From: Acanthaster planci
Taxonomy: Eukaryota > Echinodermata > Asteroidea > Valvatida > Acanthasteridae
Direction of reading: 5' to 3'
NCBI RefSeq assembly: GCF_001949145.1
Contig: NW_019091492.1
Location: 559,215 to 597,475 of the forward strand
Length of the DNA: 38,261 nt
Shown: positions 22,561 to 35,900 of the stretch, piece by piece
Layout of the letters: each line of letters opens with the position of its first letter
How positions within the stretch are numbered: the first letter of the stretch is position 1
Translations under genes and position numbers: made by a program
The notes under the pieces: model-generated
Seen by the model: the letters and a program-made list of their open reading frames with translations, nothing else
Told to the model about the DNA's origin: nothing
The model's database searches: none

Positions 22561-24390
22561 TTGATCAAGAATTTAGCAAATGGCGTAATGGTCGAGGGAA
22601 ATAATAGTATTGGTAATCTGGGTAGGTTGAAGGCAGTAGACTCCTGATTTTACGCAAGTAGGAATTTAGAATTCTTACAGTTACCTACATTTAGTTCATC
22701 TACAAACTATTTTCAGTGAAATATTTCACCTGACATTACACAACTCTACAAGCTATTGCTGTTTAGGCAGAGTGATGTAAGATATTTGTAGTATTAAAGT
22801 ACCGCGTCTAAACTTGATTGAATGGACAGTAAAATACTTTATATGCAGCAAAGTTGTAAAATGGTAGATACTAACAAGGTTGTTCGCTCAAACACGGCGC
22901 TGGGACTGGGGCTGATGGCTTGGCACTGTGATTGGCTACATCGTGCACGACCTGTGACCGCGGAGGTTATCACTTCCTGTTAGCGAAGAGTAATTTGAGT
23001 TATTTGGTTCGCCATAGAGCCTGAAAGTTGACCCCTGATAGCGCGCTTCCGGAACCCTTGGATAGGAAAATTAACGTGCAAAGATTTTAGAATTTGTAAT
23101 ATTTTTTCGTTCAATTATTTCTTACAAATCCAACTCGGAAAAGGGGCTTTAGAAAATATTTGCTAGTATATCAATTTATAGAAACTGAAAAATCGCCTGA
23201 CCTAAAGAAAGAGAAATATCCTGCCAAAAATTGACCCATCACTTCTAAAAATCTAAAATACATGTACACGAAGAACAATGAAATGCGCCAGTCTCGACAC
23301 AGTTGAATATTTACGGTCAGAAAGTTTACGGTAGTCCGTCGGTAAAAACCGAAATAAAAACAGATCGAAATATTTTAAGTAGTCTTATAATTTATAAGTA
23401 GTAAACCTAAAGAAATATTCTACTTCAATTACGAAAGATTCTAATCGTTTATCTAACCTTTGCTGACAACAACTGCGTAATATCAACTCAACGGAATCTG
23501 GAACCCATCAACTGCAAGTAGGAAAATCTCTGCAACGTTGTACAATCTCGTTTTCACGTAAGCATGGGTAGTGAAAACGAACGTGCATGAACATGGAGAC
23601 CTAGGTACGATATCACCGGAAGTGAAAGGTCGTGTGGTAATTTATCTTCTTAATCTCACTGATAACATGTCTTTTGGCGCTATATTTCAAATCATTGGTT
23701 ATCTTCATTAATTTTGGATGAACCAATCAAGTGTAGTGAGAATATTGTCAGCAGTGCGGAAGAAAACAAAAAATGTGGAAAATAGCCGCCATTTGTGTAA
23801 CGCATTCATTGGGCAAGCTCGCGCACCCGGCAGAAATTTCTCTGTACGTTCGCTGTGACCCTGTGCGACGCATTTCCTTCACTAAAATCTCTGCAAGGCC
23901 ATCAGCCGTTCCAAGCGCCCTGTTTAATTGGGCGTTGGGCGACGAGCGAAACGTGGTGGATACACATGTATAGGGAAAGGTCTTTGTTGTTGGTCTATGA
24001 TGAGACGGGCTTTTGGTGCATCTTGCACCTGACACAAAACACCACTACATTCAAACGAGGAACCAGCGTTGTTTCAGTCAGAATTATTATTCGCCGATAA
24101 TTTTTACAAGAGTGTTCGCAGTTCATGCAATGCCTGAAGTGCTTCCCGAAATTAAGACGGCCGTCTAGGCGAAAATCGATATCAATCTGCCAAAAGTGCT
24201 GAGTCACAATCATAATGTTTAGGTAGACGTTTTGTTACAGGGGCGCCGTTACCAACAGTATTTCGTTAAATAATTCTTCATAGAAAATTCTTTGTTCCCT
24301 TATACGTAAATAGCCAGACAACAATTCATCTTCTTTTCTTTTAAGTTGCTCACAACGGAAACCCCGAAATGTGATTTTCTTTTGGTTGTG
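22561..24390. other. Intergenic between POLA1 and ARX, no gene seen
   Basis: Contains the second copy of the 47-bp motif and a 10-bp perfect hairpin TCGTTTTCAC/GTGAAAACGA (23548-23580). Otherwise A/T-rich with short ORFs only. Confidence 0.5.
23015..23060 (+). repeat. 47-bp dispersed motif, copy 2
   Basis: Same block order as at 7937-7983, same strand, 15 kb away. CTTCCGGAA is a palindromic GGAA (ETS-like) core, but no regulatory role can be shown. Confidence 0.5.
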
Positions 24391-24983
24391 GCCGAGTACG
24401 GAGCTCTGGAAGTGCCATTCGACTTGTTGAGATCTTGACATTTTTTTCTCAATATGACATAAAGGAAAGACGTTAATATCCTGAGATAATTTATCATGGG
24501 ATGATAANNNNNNNNNNNNNNNNNNNNNNNNNNNNNNNNNNNNNNNNNNNNNNNNNNNNNNNNNNNNNNNNNNNNNNNNNNNNNNNNNNNNNNNNNNNNN
24601 NNNNNNNNNNNNNNNNNNNNNNNNNNNNNNNNNNNNNNNNNNNNNNNNNNNNNNNNNNNNNNNNNNNNNNNNNNNNNNNNNNNNNNNNNNNNNNNNNNNN
24701 NNNNNNNNNNNNNNACATCCAGTAAGTGTGATGTCTACCCTTTTACGATGTCGTCATCCCATGCTAAATTATTTCAGGATGTCGTCATCCAATTGTTTAT
24801 ACAATGTTGTCTTCCCACGATAAATTATCCCAGGATGTCGACATCCAACTTTTAAGATGTCATCATCTCGAGATAAATTAGCTCGGTTGTGAACATCTTG
24901 CCTATATCACATCATTATCCCAAGAAACAATATATCAGGATGTCAACATGTCGCATGGCACTTCCAGAGCTCCGTAGCTGAGC
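24391..24983. mobile_element. Inverted-repeat element with internal minisatellite and assembly gap
   Basis: Arms 24391-24422 and 24951-24983 are inverted copies sharing TACGGAGCTCTGGAAGTGCC. Inside, units of about 55 bp carry GATGTCGWCATCC and GATAAATTATCCCAGG (24720-24900); the same words appear inverted on the left side (24470-24507). The 207 N lie between these inverted halves. Confidence 0.6.
24508..24714. other. Assembly gap (207 N)
   Basis: Unknown bases. The position inside a self-complementary repeat explains why assembly failed here; the true length may differ. Confidence 1.
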
Positions 24984-26563
24984 ATTAAAATATTTGAAAA
25001 TTAAGATAAGACGCACGAACGACGACGGGATTGAGAATAAAACATTTATTTCAAACTTTTGAATCCTTATCAGCAGCTTCAGTGATTACATTTTACACTA
25101 TAAGAAAACTTGAATAAATTTGTACCAAAATCATTGTTTGGGGGAATAATGAATAAAACAGTGTCATTTTAGTCTTATGCGGAAACAGACATGCCTGTAG
25201 AAACATGTTCTATTTTCTAAATTCGTGAACGATTTTCCCCCAAGGTCAAAAATGAGGTAAAAACCATCTCTCTACAAGTGAACACTTACGATTTGATTAC
25301 AGTAAAATACATACAATCTGCTTCATTTTTCTTTCTTGACACATGAAATGTGAATATCTAGGCTGTTGCTATATTCAGAATGTCTTCAACCGTCGTTTGC
25401 ATAACTCTTTTAATGTTTGCTTTCTAAAAATATTATCATGTGAATAACAACTGTCATTTTATTGTACTATCTCTTTTGTCCTATCATGACAGTACAGAAT
25501 TCATAAATAACTTGAGATATGTGAACAGTTGCACTGGCCTCTACGTTTCTACTTGTAACAGGAACTGCAAAGGCAAAACAAGGAGGCGACACTGATCTCG
25601 AATGAAAAAAACAAAAATAACACAAAAAAACAAAACACAAACAAAAACTAAACGGACATACATTGTACAAAAGCGTACATCGTTTGCAAAATGGCATATT
25701 CATATATTCATTAGTTTCAAACCCCTTTTAATCCGTTTCACCAACTTTCTTCAAGTGCTGCTCTTTACATTTATGAAAAAGCATTCGTATACAGTTTAGA
25801 GAAACCAAAATGCACTTACGCCAAAAAGACGTTTGTCTCAAATTTGAGTTAAACAGTTAGTGATTTATCAAGAACATATATGTTCCTATCTTCAAAGGAA
25901 CCAAAACTGGAACTTTAAAACTTTGCCATCTCCAACCCATATAGATGCCAAGACATCATTACAAAGTCTTGTTATTCATAAATTGATAAACTTAATGAGC
26001 ATGTTCAGTATTTCAAAACGCGAAGCTCTCTCAGGAACAAAGTGCGAATGATTCAGCGTATGGCTGCACTTATAGAACGGACTATTGTGTGTGGCTGTTC
26101 CCGAATAGCCTCTCACTGAGCGTGCACTGTTGGAATACCAAACTGGTTCGCTATGGGAAATTGTTCAGTTAGACTCATAAAAGCTCACAGAACTAAAATC
26201 GGGTATACCATTTGAGATTGAAGGTTTGTCGTCCTACTGTGAGCACCTCCAAAATTGGGCGTAAATTATGAGATCAATTATGGAGGAAAGTGTCCCTCTA
26301 TTTCAGAACATATCATGAATGTGTAGGATTTATGAGAGAAGACCAAATGTCTTCCATACCAGTGACCATTGTAACAATTAAAGAGTGAGACCTGCTACCC
26401 ATCATACAACTACTACTCGTTTACTTTCAATATTTGTCCCAGGCAACATGATGCTGAACATTTTTCAATATGTTTTCTACAGCAATTTGAGCAATGTAGA
26501 GCAAAAGGTGTCAGTATGTTTTGGATTTCTGATTCCTTACCTCATCAGGATATTTTGGACATG
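24984..26563. other. Intergenic downstream of POLA1, no gene seen
   Basis: A/T-rich, short ORFs only. An A-rich AAAACA simple-sequence run is at about 25603-25652. Confidence 0.55.
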
Positions 26564-26569
26564 TTTATT
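26564..26569 (-). terminator. Candidate POLA1 polyadenylation signal
   Basis: AATAAA on the minus strand, about 220 nt past the POLA1 stop. It is the first perfect hexamer I see in that direction. Its use is inferred from position only. Confidence 0.4.
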
Positions 26570-26788
26570 TTTCCAGAGAAATTTGCAAGGGTATGTGACA
26601 CTTCACAGAAATATTACCAGTGAAGTAAAATACCTCATATGAAATGTCACAGCAGTAATACTGTGTGTCAAAACTTGAAAGGCTACCACTCGGCGTAATA
26701 CCTGCAGCATCCGCTGATGTCCTTTATCAAATTATTCATTTGCAAAATTGGATGACAGCCACTTGGACAAAGCACTCAACCTTAACCT

Positions 26789-26952
26789 TTACTCTCTCTT
26801 GACGGTGTTGCCCAAAACCATAGAGCTCAGGCCTGAGAAGAGTCTGCTCAGGTCAACCTCAGAGTATTTATTCTGCCTGAGTTTCTTGTCCATGAAATTT
26901 CTGAGGCGGGAGTAGCTGTCAAGATGATCTCTAACAGCCATGTTAGCAAAAG
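26789..26952 (-). CDS. POLA1: POLA1 last coding exon and stop
   Basis: Two bases plus 53 codons and the stop at 26789-26791. [14 protein letters not shown] near the end matches the conserved C-terminal helix of polymerase alpha. The acceptor is ttccactgcag. The tail after FSGL (about 14 residues) is not one I recognise as conserved. Confidence 0.92.
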
Positions 26953-29900
26953 CTGCAGTGGAACGGGAAAAAGTATGATTAAACAATTTGGAGGCTGTTA
27001 AGAAAAGGGTGAATAGGTAAACTTGGATGTTGTCAGTACGGTATTCTGGGTGTAACAAGTTGGAAGTTTGCTACTATTTGTTGCCCTTTTCCAAATGCAA
27101 ATTGATTTCTGGTGAACCTGTTGGTTTTCCCTGATGCATTCTTTGATGTGTAAAGCTCCTTTGGGGCAGTCCAATTTTATTATGTGTAGTTACATTTCAA
27201 TGATTTGTAAACAAATTGTTTACGGAAAAAATGGAAAGTGCTCTCGTTCCTCCATTTCAACCCAACTTCCTTCTCAATGATTGATTAGAATATTTTCATA
27301 AAGAGCACACTTCAAACAATTATACAGGTACTGGTGCAGGTAAGCCACTGTAGGCACGAACCAAGTGCACTTCAAACCACACAATCACTAAGTTGGTTAG
27401 AGCTGAGATGCTTGCAAAGGAACTGGGCAGACCAAAAATGATCACAAAAGTATTGTTCTCACCATGTGATGAATTGATTATTAAGCTAATATTAGTCTTT
27501 TAGGAGTCTGCCTAATATTGAGTTATCTTAATATCTGTGGACCAACTAGGATGGCCAAAGAATGTGGAATGGTACGAGTGAATAAAATGAACCGACAAGA
27601 TGCTTCAATGACAAATTCCTCAAGACAGTCCGCTCCAAGTACCCTCAAACAAAAGAACCAACACCAAACAAAAAGCCATCAAATGAGTAATAAACTTGTA
27701 ATCAAACTGAGAATGATAACTAAATAACAAAGATAAAAAACCTGTTGGCCTATAGACATCAGACGAAGGGGATTATTACAATGGGTATAACAGCAATGTT
27801 TCTACAAGAAATTGGACATTTATTATCTAGGAGACTACAAGGATAAGGTTCAAGAGATACTGAAAAAATTGCTTCTCATAAAAGTGTTTCTTACATTTTT
27901 CACTTTCTGAGAGTCTTTTCATGGCTCTGTCGACATCAAAGATAGACTGGAAGAAAGACAGCTGGTAGTAAAGGTCCTTGTCAGTATACTGCAATGGAAC
28001 ACAAGAAAAATACGCAAACCATTATTATAATTTTCAAGATGTATTTTTGCGTTGGGGAGATGTTAATTATATATAACGGGTTTGCCCTTACCCAAAATAT
28101 ATTATTATTATATTTTCCTCCTATTGGAAATTATTGCTCATATTAAATGGCGGCATCTTTTGTAAAAAGATGGCATGTTTATTTTTACATTCAGCTTAAC
28201 TTATATCTTCATTTTATCTACTAATCAGGCATGCAACTTGAACTTTGTACAGTGTTTTTCAATTTTCAATGTCATCAGTGTGAAGTGAAAAATGAAGAAA
28301 TCAGCTGATCCGAGGAAAAGTTGCATGCCTGACTCATTTTGCAGTGCAGCTTCCAATAATTCTACAGATGTACCACAAAAATCTCACAAACATGATAAAA
28401 CTGAATAGTCTTGGGAAATTCCAAATCAGAATAGTACAAAAGTGGGATTCTCATTCCTCAAGTCAAAAACTGACCTTTTATCGGCATCCCACCACTTTTC
28501 TTTTGCTTACATTTGAAACAACATTTCACAGATCGCATAAAAACAAAAGGTCATAATGAGTAATTCTTTAATACATCACAAAAGCCATTTCAACATTTTG
28601 AAGCCTCACACCTTGGCAAATGGTCCCACATCAAAGAAAGACAGAACATTGACAAACACAGCAAACCCTTTACCTCTGGCTTCAGAACAGCCCTTTGGCA
28701 AACTGGGCACATAAAGCCTTGCCGTTGAGGATTCAGAGGGGTTCTTCGCGTCTTGTGTGCACATGAAGTATCCTCGCACACCATCCAGCCCTGGAGTGAG
28801 AACAGTTCCCATCAAGAAGAGGGACATTGAATCTTGAAGCTTTTGCATAATTCCCAAGCAAGACCATTTGCTTATTTACATTAATTCATAAGCAAGACTG
28901 TGACCATGCTTTTGCTGAGAAGTAAACTCATTACATGGAATAAATTGCTAAAAGCTGCGTAACTAGTGTACCACTTACCATAGTACGAAAGTGGACAAAC
29001 AAACTTTACTCACATGGTAAAAACTGGTTTGACGTTTTCAAATTGAATATTGTCTGGCAACATGAGTTCCTATGTTTTATCTCATTCATCTTGAAGATAG
29101 TTTAACACTGGCTGTCAGTGGATATCATGTTGAACTACAACATGGTTAAGCCAAAGGCATGTAAAGAATAAAAGCTGTCAAAGGACCCACATCCACCCGC
29201 AGTACACAACTAGAGATGGTGTTTTTTTTTTCAGAGAGAGAAAAACGGAGAACCAAGAGATATCCCTAATGGCACAGAAGAGAGCCAACTTATGGAGTTA
29301 TGACCAGGGATGGAGATAGGACAGCACTTTATGCACTAGCCTCCTGTGCTATATTTTCATTGAGCATGCTGTGATATACACAAAACTCGGAGTTTGGAAT
29401 CCATTTGCTTGGGACACCCCTCAATTATGCCAACTGTGGCAACTATACTTTTGTTCATGAAGAACATCAGTCTTTTTTGTACGGCTCAATATCAAAATAA
29501 ACTGGCAGCATGTCTTACACACATATGCCTCTATTTGTACCCTCACATTCCAGCAGGAGTATGTGTGGCAGATTTTACATGAAGAGTCACCTGCCTTTCT
29601 CTTTCTCAGTGCTTGTAAGTGTGATACACAATTCACATTAATTCACATTGAGGTCTGTATACGAGGAATGTGTGCACGCGAATGTGCAGAGTATGTTGTG
29701 ATCGTCGTAAGTTTTTCATAAATGAATTAATTCGCACTAGTGGCTGCAAGAAAGGACAACTGGAGAAAAATGCTGCACAAAAGAGTGATTAAAGTAGTTG
29801 ACTTAAACTGAAATGGAAATTTGATTTCTTTTTTGAGTTTTTGATGGAGGACTGTTAGGACTAATATTGGCATAAAGCCTCCATGCCCGTTACAGATTTT

Positions 29901-32900
29901 ATCTGGCCTTGATGTCCTTCCAATTGGCCTTGATGCCCTCTATAATCTTGCTTAATTCAACGCCAAAGTGGCCTTGCCCTAAAAATAACAAAATTCAAAG
30001 CCTGTTACAGAGCCTTGAAAAATCAGACTGAAACCAAAAACAACAGTTATTGGCAATAAACAATTAAGATTCACATACTATGAAAAGATACTGCATCATT
30101 CCACTAATTTATTGCTGCCCAACTTACAGCATAGTACTTCTGTATATATCCCCTAATGAGCTGGTTGAGACGATTACACATAAGAGACCAGTGATTGGAC
30201 AAGACCGTCTTGCATTCAGGGTTGGTGCACTGAGCTAGGCTACAAGATATCAACTTGTCCTGTGGCAAATCACAAAAACACAACAAACAGTCAGCAGAAT
30301 TCAGTTAACATGTCTTTGCACCGACAATGGCAGAGATCAGCTGGGAAAGATATTCAATCTTGAATTTCATGGTGAGGCCATAAAATGAATAAAACTGTTT
30401 ACATGACCCAGGGGTGGTGATCAGATTTCATTAATTAACCCTAACAGCCCCAAATCCTCCAATTACAATATGATTTTACATACACCCTTGGGAGCTTTGG
30501 TTAAATAAAGGAAAATACAGATATCTGTACTAAACAAACCTGTTTTAAATAAATACACGTAATAACTCAGAAACCTTCAACTTTTCAATGGATACAATGA
30601 AAGATTGTACATTCTGGATGTAATGTCATAAGTCTTCATCCCAAAATTACAATCATTATGAGTTTAAACACGGCAATCCCAGTAGCTTATCTCTACAAAG
30701 AACATTTTCCATTACAGCATTATAATGCTGTAAAGTCCCTTAATGACAAGAATTGGTTTCTTCGTGAAGATCAGCCCCTGTGTGAGGCTATATCACACAA
30801 TGCTATCATTTATGAGTTAGTTCTGATAGAACAGCAAGGGGTGGCTATGCATCCATTTTTGCTCATTTTGGGGTGATTTTTGTTCATTACTTGACTCACT
30901 ACATGTTTCAACTTTTTGTGCACTGTGAACAGTATACCTCATTTGCCAATGTCCACATTAGAAGACAGAAGCTTCACAGTGAAACACACTTTCCAAGCAG
31001 AGTTTTTATTGCTGTCAGCAGCACTGTCGCGTACTTCACAAATACTTGCAACTGCTTCACAAAAGCTTAGTCTCAGAACATGCACATCACACTAACAGTC
31101 TAAAAAGCCACAAGATATTCATCAGCCTTTCTTTGCTTATTTCAACCCCCATTCAGATGTATTTGTGACAAATGAACAAAGTAAAAAAAAAAACACATTT
31201 AAAATATTTCCGGTTTACTAACTATAACAATGTCATGAAAATGATGGTTAGGAGCCCTCAACCGAAGGGTGTTCAGTCTACTATTGACAGAGTTCTCATC
31301 CATACTTACACTACCAGTAAAGACACTGTCAATGATATTCTCTCGACCACATTTTGTGTTGGGGCAGACAAACTTGAAGCGGTCAGCATTCTTGTATTTC
31401 TCCTCGTCTGCCATGGCTGCTTCCCCACCCAACATGGCATCTGTTTCATCATCATGTTGACGTACAGCATGACGGTAACCTGCCGGGTCCAACCCTATTA
31501 AGCAAACATATGCCAAATTTGGTAAAGAATTAATCATCAAATGTTAATTTCAGGTACGTAGTGTGTACTTTCTTTGATAGGAACAAGGTAATTATTAGTT
31601 TCACATATATTAAAGATCAGGGATTCTCTTCATTGCTAATGTAAAAATCGACTTTACTCTCAAGAAGTGCTTGACAGTGTTGCATAGTTTGAGGACAATT
31701 CAAACAAGAAGTTGGCCAAAAACCATGTCTTGAATAAGCTGAACTTCCATGTGGGAATAGCAACATCTTTGCCAAACCTACTGCCAAAAAATCCACACAA
31801 TCATCTCATTTGATTCTTACTGCCCTCACTACATTTCTGATGATGTCTCTGACGTCTAAACGGCAGTGACAATTCCCTCACAAAGGTCATCAGTATTCTG
31901 AGATAGACAGTTGTAAACCTTGCTTTAAAAAAAAAATCACCAGGAGTGAGATCCAGGAACCTGATTTGGCCACTCAGTGTAGTGGTTCAATGCAGGAACC
32001 AAAAAGAAGAGTTCCTTAATTTTGTCTCTCAGGATCACCCTGGAATGAGGTGCCGCACCTTAGGCCAACCACATCCTTTGTGAACTGTTTGAAATGACGA
32101 TGGGCAGAACTGCTTTAATGGACATGCTTGAAATTAGGCCATAAGGTGCTTTTTCTGAAGAAAGCTTATGTGTGACCAGAGCATCATCTTGTTGGTAGGG
32201 GAGTCAGGTTGGCCTAGTGTTTCTTTCCTTGCCTTCCACCTTTGGGGGCCAGGGTTCGAATCCGGCTCGGTCCACATGTGGATTAGGTTTTGAGTCCATG
32301 GGTCTGTGAGTCCTACTTGAGTCTGTGGGTTTCCCCCAAAAATTTATCTAGGGTTTTCCTCCCTAAAAACTCAAAATTTCTTCATTGTCTTCTTCACTCA
32401 CTATCACCCTGTAATTGGCGCTAAATGCGCAGTTGGATGATCAGATATAGATAAAAGTAGATAAGTATCAAATAAGATGACAAAATGAACTTTAACATGA
32501 TTCATAATTAATTTTTCTATAAATAGTGAGTGAAGAGTCCAAAGGGGGCTATCTTTGCTAATGTGGTTATCTCCAGCACAAGGACAACTGGCCAAGGAAG
32601 ATGCTCGACAACCATATCACTAGCACCCTCCCATGTAGCCGTCCAAAGAAAACACAGACTGACAATATCAATGTCTTAACAACACAAATAGAGAAATATC
32701 ACTGAACATGACCCATGACCAGCACAGAGTCCAACCCTTGGTAGCAGGGAAAGAAACACCTTATATATATATTCATTTGCAGTAGGGTTGACATTTAATG
32801 AGGTTTCAGAGTAAATGTTGTTTGGCAGTTTATTTTTGTCTCTCATTTCTTTAACATGTGGTAACAAGTGCACTCTTTTAAAAATCCCCCAAACAAGTAT

Positions 32901-35900
32901 TATTTTCAGACACAATGCTTGAAATTCATACAAAAAATCTGTAACGATCACCTAGGAGATTGAGATGAGATAAAGTGCACCATTTTGGCGAATCTTCAAC
33001 CAAAATTAGTGCCATATTCCTTGGCATCACTAATGTGAGCTAAATCTTGCAGCACTACTTTAAGAAAGTTGGGCAAAACTGAAAAAGTGTCACACTAGGG
33101 ACTCCACATTTATGTTGTCTAAATAACCCCACAATATGTTGTTCTTTGAACAAAGTCGAGCTTAACACATGAGCTTCATATCTCAACAGATCTGAAACAT
33201 GAAATTTGTAATATCTTGTATTTACCGAGACATTCAGCAATGCGGGCAGCATCGGTGCCCTCAATAGGATCACACAGTCTGGAGACAACAGGATGAACCT
33301 GCTGTGCTAGGTAGTACTTGGTGTCTACCTTCAAATGGTCTTGTTTCTGGACTTCCTCTGGGTGGTATGCACGCTGACTGGCAGGCAGGACTGAACCATC
33401 CTGTCACAGAAGTGAAACATAATGGTGGGTGCTATTTAGTAGGCGTCTTAGAATTCCTGTTTATCATGATGACTTCCAATATTTTAGACGCGAAATGTAA
33501 GGCTGAAAATTCTGAGATCATCCTTGCTTTGAGAGAGAAATGTATTCTCGATATCGATAAAAGGGATTATGAAGTTATATTTGAACCAATGTCAGTTGCA
33601 AAATCTGGTTTAGATTCCATCACAGGCTGGGACATTTCAACAAGTACTTTTTTAAGCCTGTTCCATATCCGTAAAAATGAGAATTATGGAAAAGCACCTT
33701 GAGATGACAGAGTAACCTTGAATCTCAAAAATATGCTTGATATGCTTGAAATCCCTGCATACTGTTAAAATTGTGATACTGACACAGTTCATGACATTCA
33801 GAAGTCTGTACGGAACTAGGCAACGGCAGAGAAGTGACTTGCCAAAAGAATGCAAGCACCATTGTCTTCATGGATTCGACCCCCCCCCACCATCACACGT
33901 GAGTCAAACATCAGAACCTAGTGTATCATCCATTGAAATACTAATTCTGACAGTGTTGATCCTAGGACAAGCCACTTACCTCACAGACTACATAGGAGAC
34001 AGTATCCCCTGCCCCAACCTTCTTGCCTCCCTGGCTGTTCAGCCAGAGAGCCACGTGGACATGGGGTAAGCTCTTCTTGTCTGGGTAATCTTGTGGTGCC
34101 TTTGTCGGGCTCTGTGGATGGATGAGGAACATGTAATCAGAAAAGCGAGTCTGCTTCTTGCTATTAAAAAATTTGTCCATGTCAAGATTTACAACACAAA
34201 ATTTAAATCAACCTGAAAAGAGACAATTTAAGAAATGTGACAAACCATACCAACCTAAATCATCAGTGAAGCCAGACTGACTCAAACCTGACCCAGCTCA
34301 ACCACAATGTCAATCCAATTCACCCCAAAGCAACTCAACCTAGTCCAAACTTACTCAACCCAACCTGTGCCAATCTGAACCAACCTAACCAAACTCAACC
34401 TCAATACTCAACCTAACCCAAGCAATCTCAACCCAACCAACACAGCCCACAACTTATGCCTAACCCTAAATCTTCCCACATAAGTTAGCCCTGAAGTTCC
34501 TGCAGTTTAACAACCCCCCAAAAACCCAATCTGTCTCGTTCCATTTCAATTAACTCCTGCTCTGCCAACCCCTCTCACTAGCCATCAACCTAGGCCAGGA
34601 TAAGTCTGCATAACTCAGTGATATTCAGCTCCTGCGAGGTACCTCACCTTACTAATTTCATACATCTTGAGAGGGAGCTCATTCTTGGCAACCTTCTCCC
34701 CAACTTCAATCAATTTGGAATGGATGTTTTCGACGATGGTCTCTCTAAGTTCAGCTGACAGGATCTGACCAATCACATAGCTGTAAAACAAAAATGGGAC
34801 AATTCTACCATCTACAGAATTGCAAATGTAGATTTCATCTCTGGGGGAGTGTGTTTATTTCAATAAAACCAAAACATTTAAACTTGGACATTTGTATAAT
34901 TTTTTGGTTTCTAGACTTATGTTGACTGTTGTTCCAAGAAAAGTAAAATATGTTTTTAAGAGGTCTCTATGGGCCCGAAGTGGATCAGCCATCAAATCAG
35001 TGTTGATCAAAGTTTCTACACCGGCTTAATCCAGAGGTCAGAAACTAGTCTTTCCTGAGAATAATCTTTGCATATGCACTAATCATGGACACACTGTTCA
35101 ACCATTGCAAGGACTGAAAAACTGCACCATAACAAGAACTGATGGCAACATGCAACACAAACTTAATAATAACCAACTCTCTTACTTTCCTGCCTCCTTG
35201 GCCAGATCACACCAGTCCCTACGTACAATATCGAGACCCTTCAGTTCCTGACTGGTAGTTATTGTTCCGTCCGAGTGCCGTTCCACAGCAAGTGCTGCAT
35301 ACCTGATCAAGGAGCAATTGGAAATATGTCCTAAAAAGTTAGCCCCATTTTGATGCTTAAAACTGATTGTACTGCCACACTACTCAGACTGATTTTCTTC
35401 TCATTGCAGGAACAAAAGATGGTGTCATTTTACTTAGAAGTGAAGTCCCTTCGCTGGGAAGATACTATGTGCGCACGCATTCATGCGTGTCTGTTATGGG
35501 TCTCCAATGAGCCCCTTACAACCAACTGAAACTGTCCCCTTCAGCCTGTCTCTTCTCTGCCAGTGAAGGAGGATCTTCTAATCAGAGGGGAGTAGTCAGG
35601 AGAGGGGCCAGAATGCTAGTGATTTCGGTCATGTAAGAAATTGTTTGCCACATTAAATTTTCATGAAGAGCGTTGCATAGCTGTTCTATTTATTGATGCT
35701 AAAAAGATTGAGTTCCATTTTATGTCGATTTAAATCAAACCAACCATAAATAAGATTTGAATAAGTTTTTGGTTTTCTGCTTATTTTTGTTGAACAGAAC
35801 TGTAGCTAGAGACCGATGTTGCCGATGACATTGCAGGTTTTATAAGAAAACTTTACCTAGGTTTGCACTGTTTTCTTTGATAATTCAGCCCCCTCAGAAA

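Noticed and set aside
24494-24725. Apparent ORFs across the gap
   Set aside because: Made only of N; not sequence.
33304-33702. 132-codon plus-strand open frame
   Set aside because: Starts antisense to the POLA1 exon at 33226-33400 and runs into the intron.
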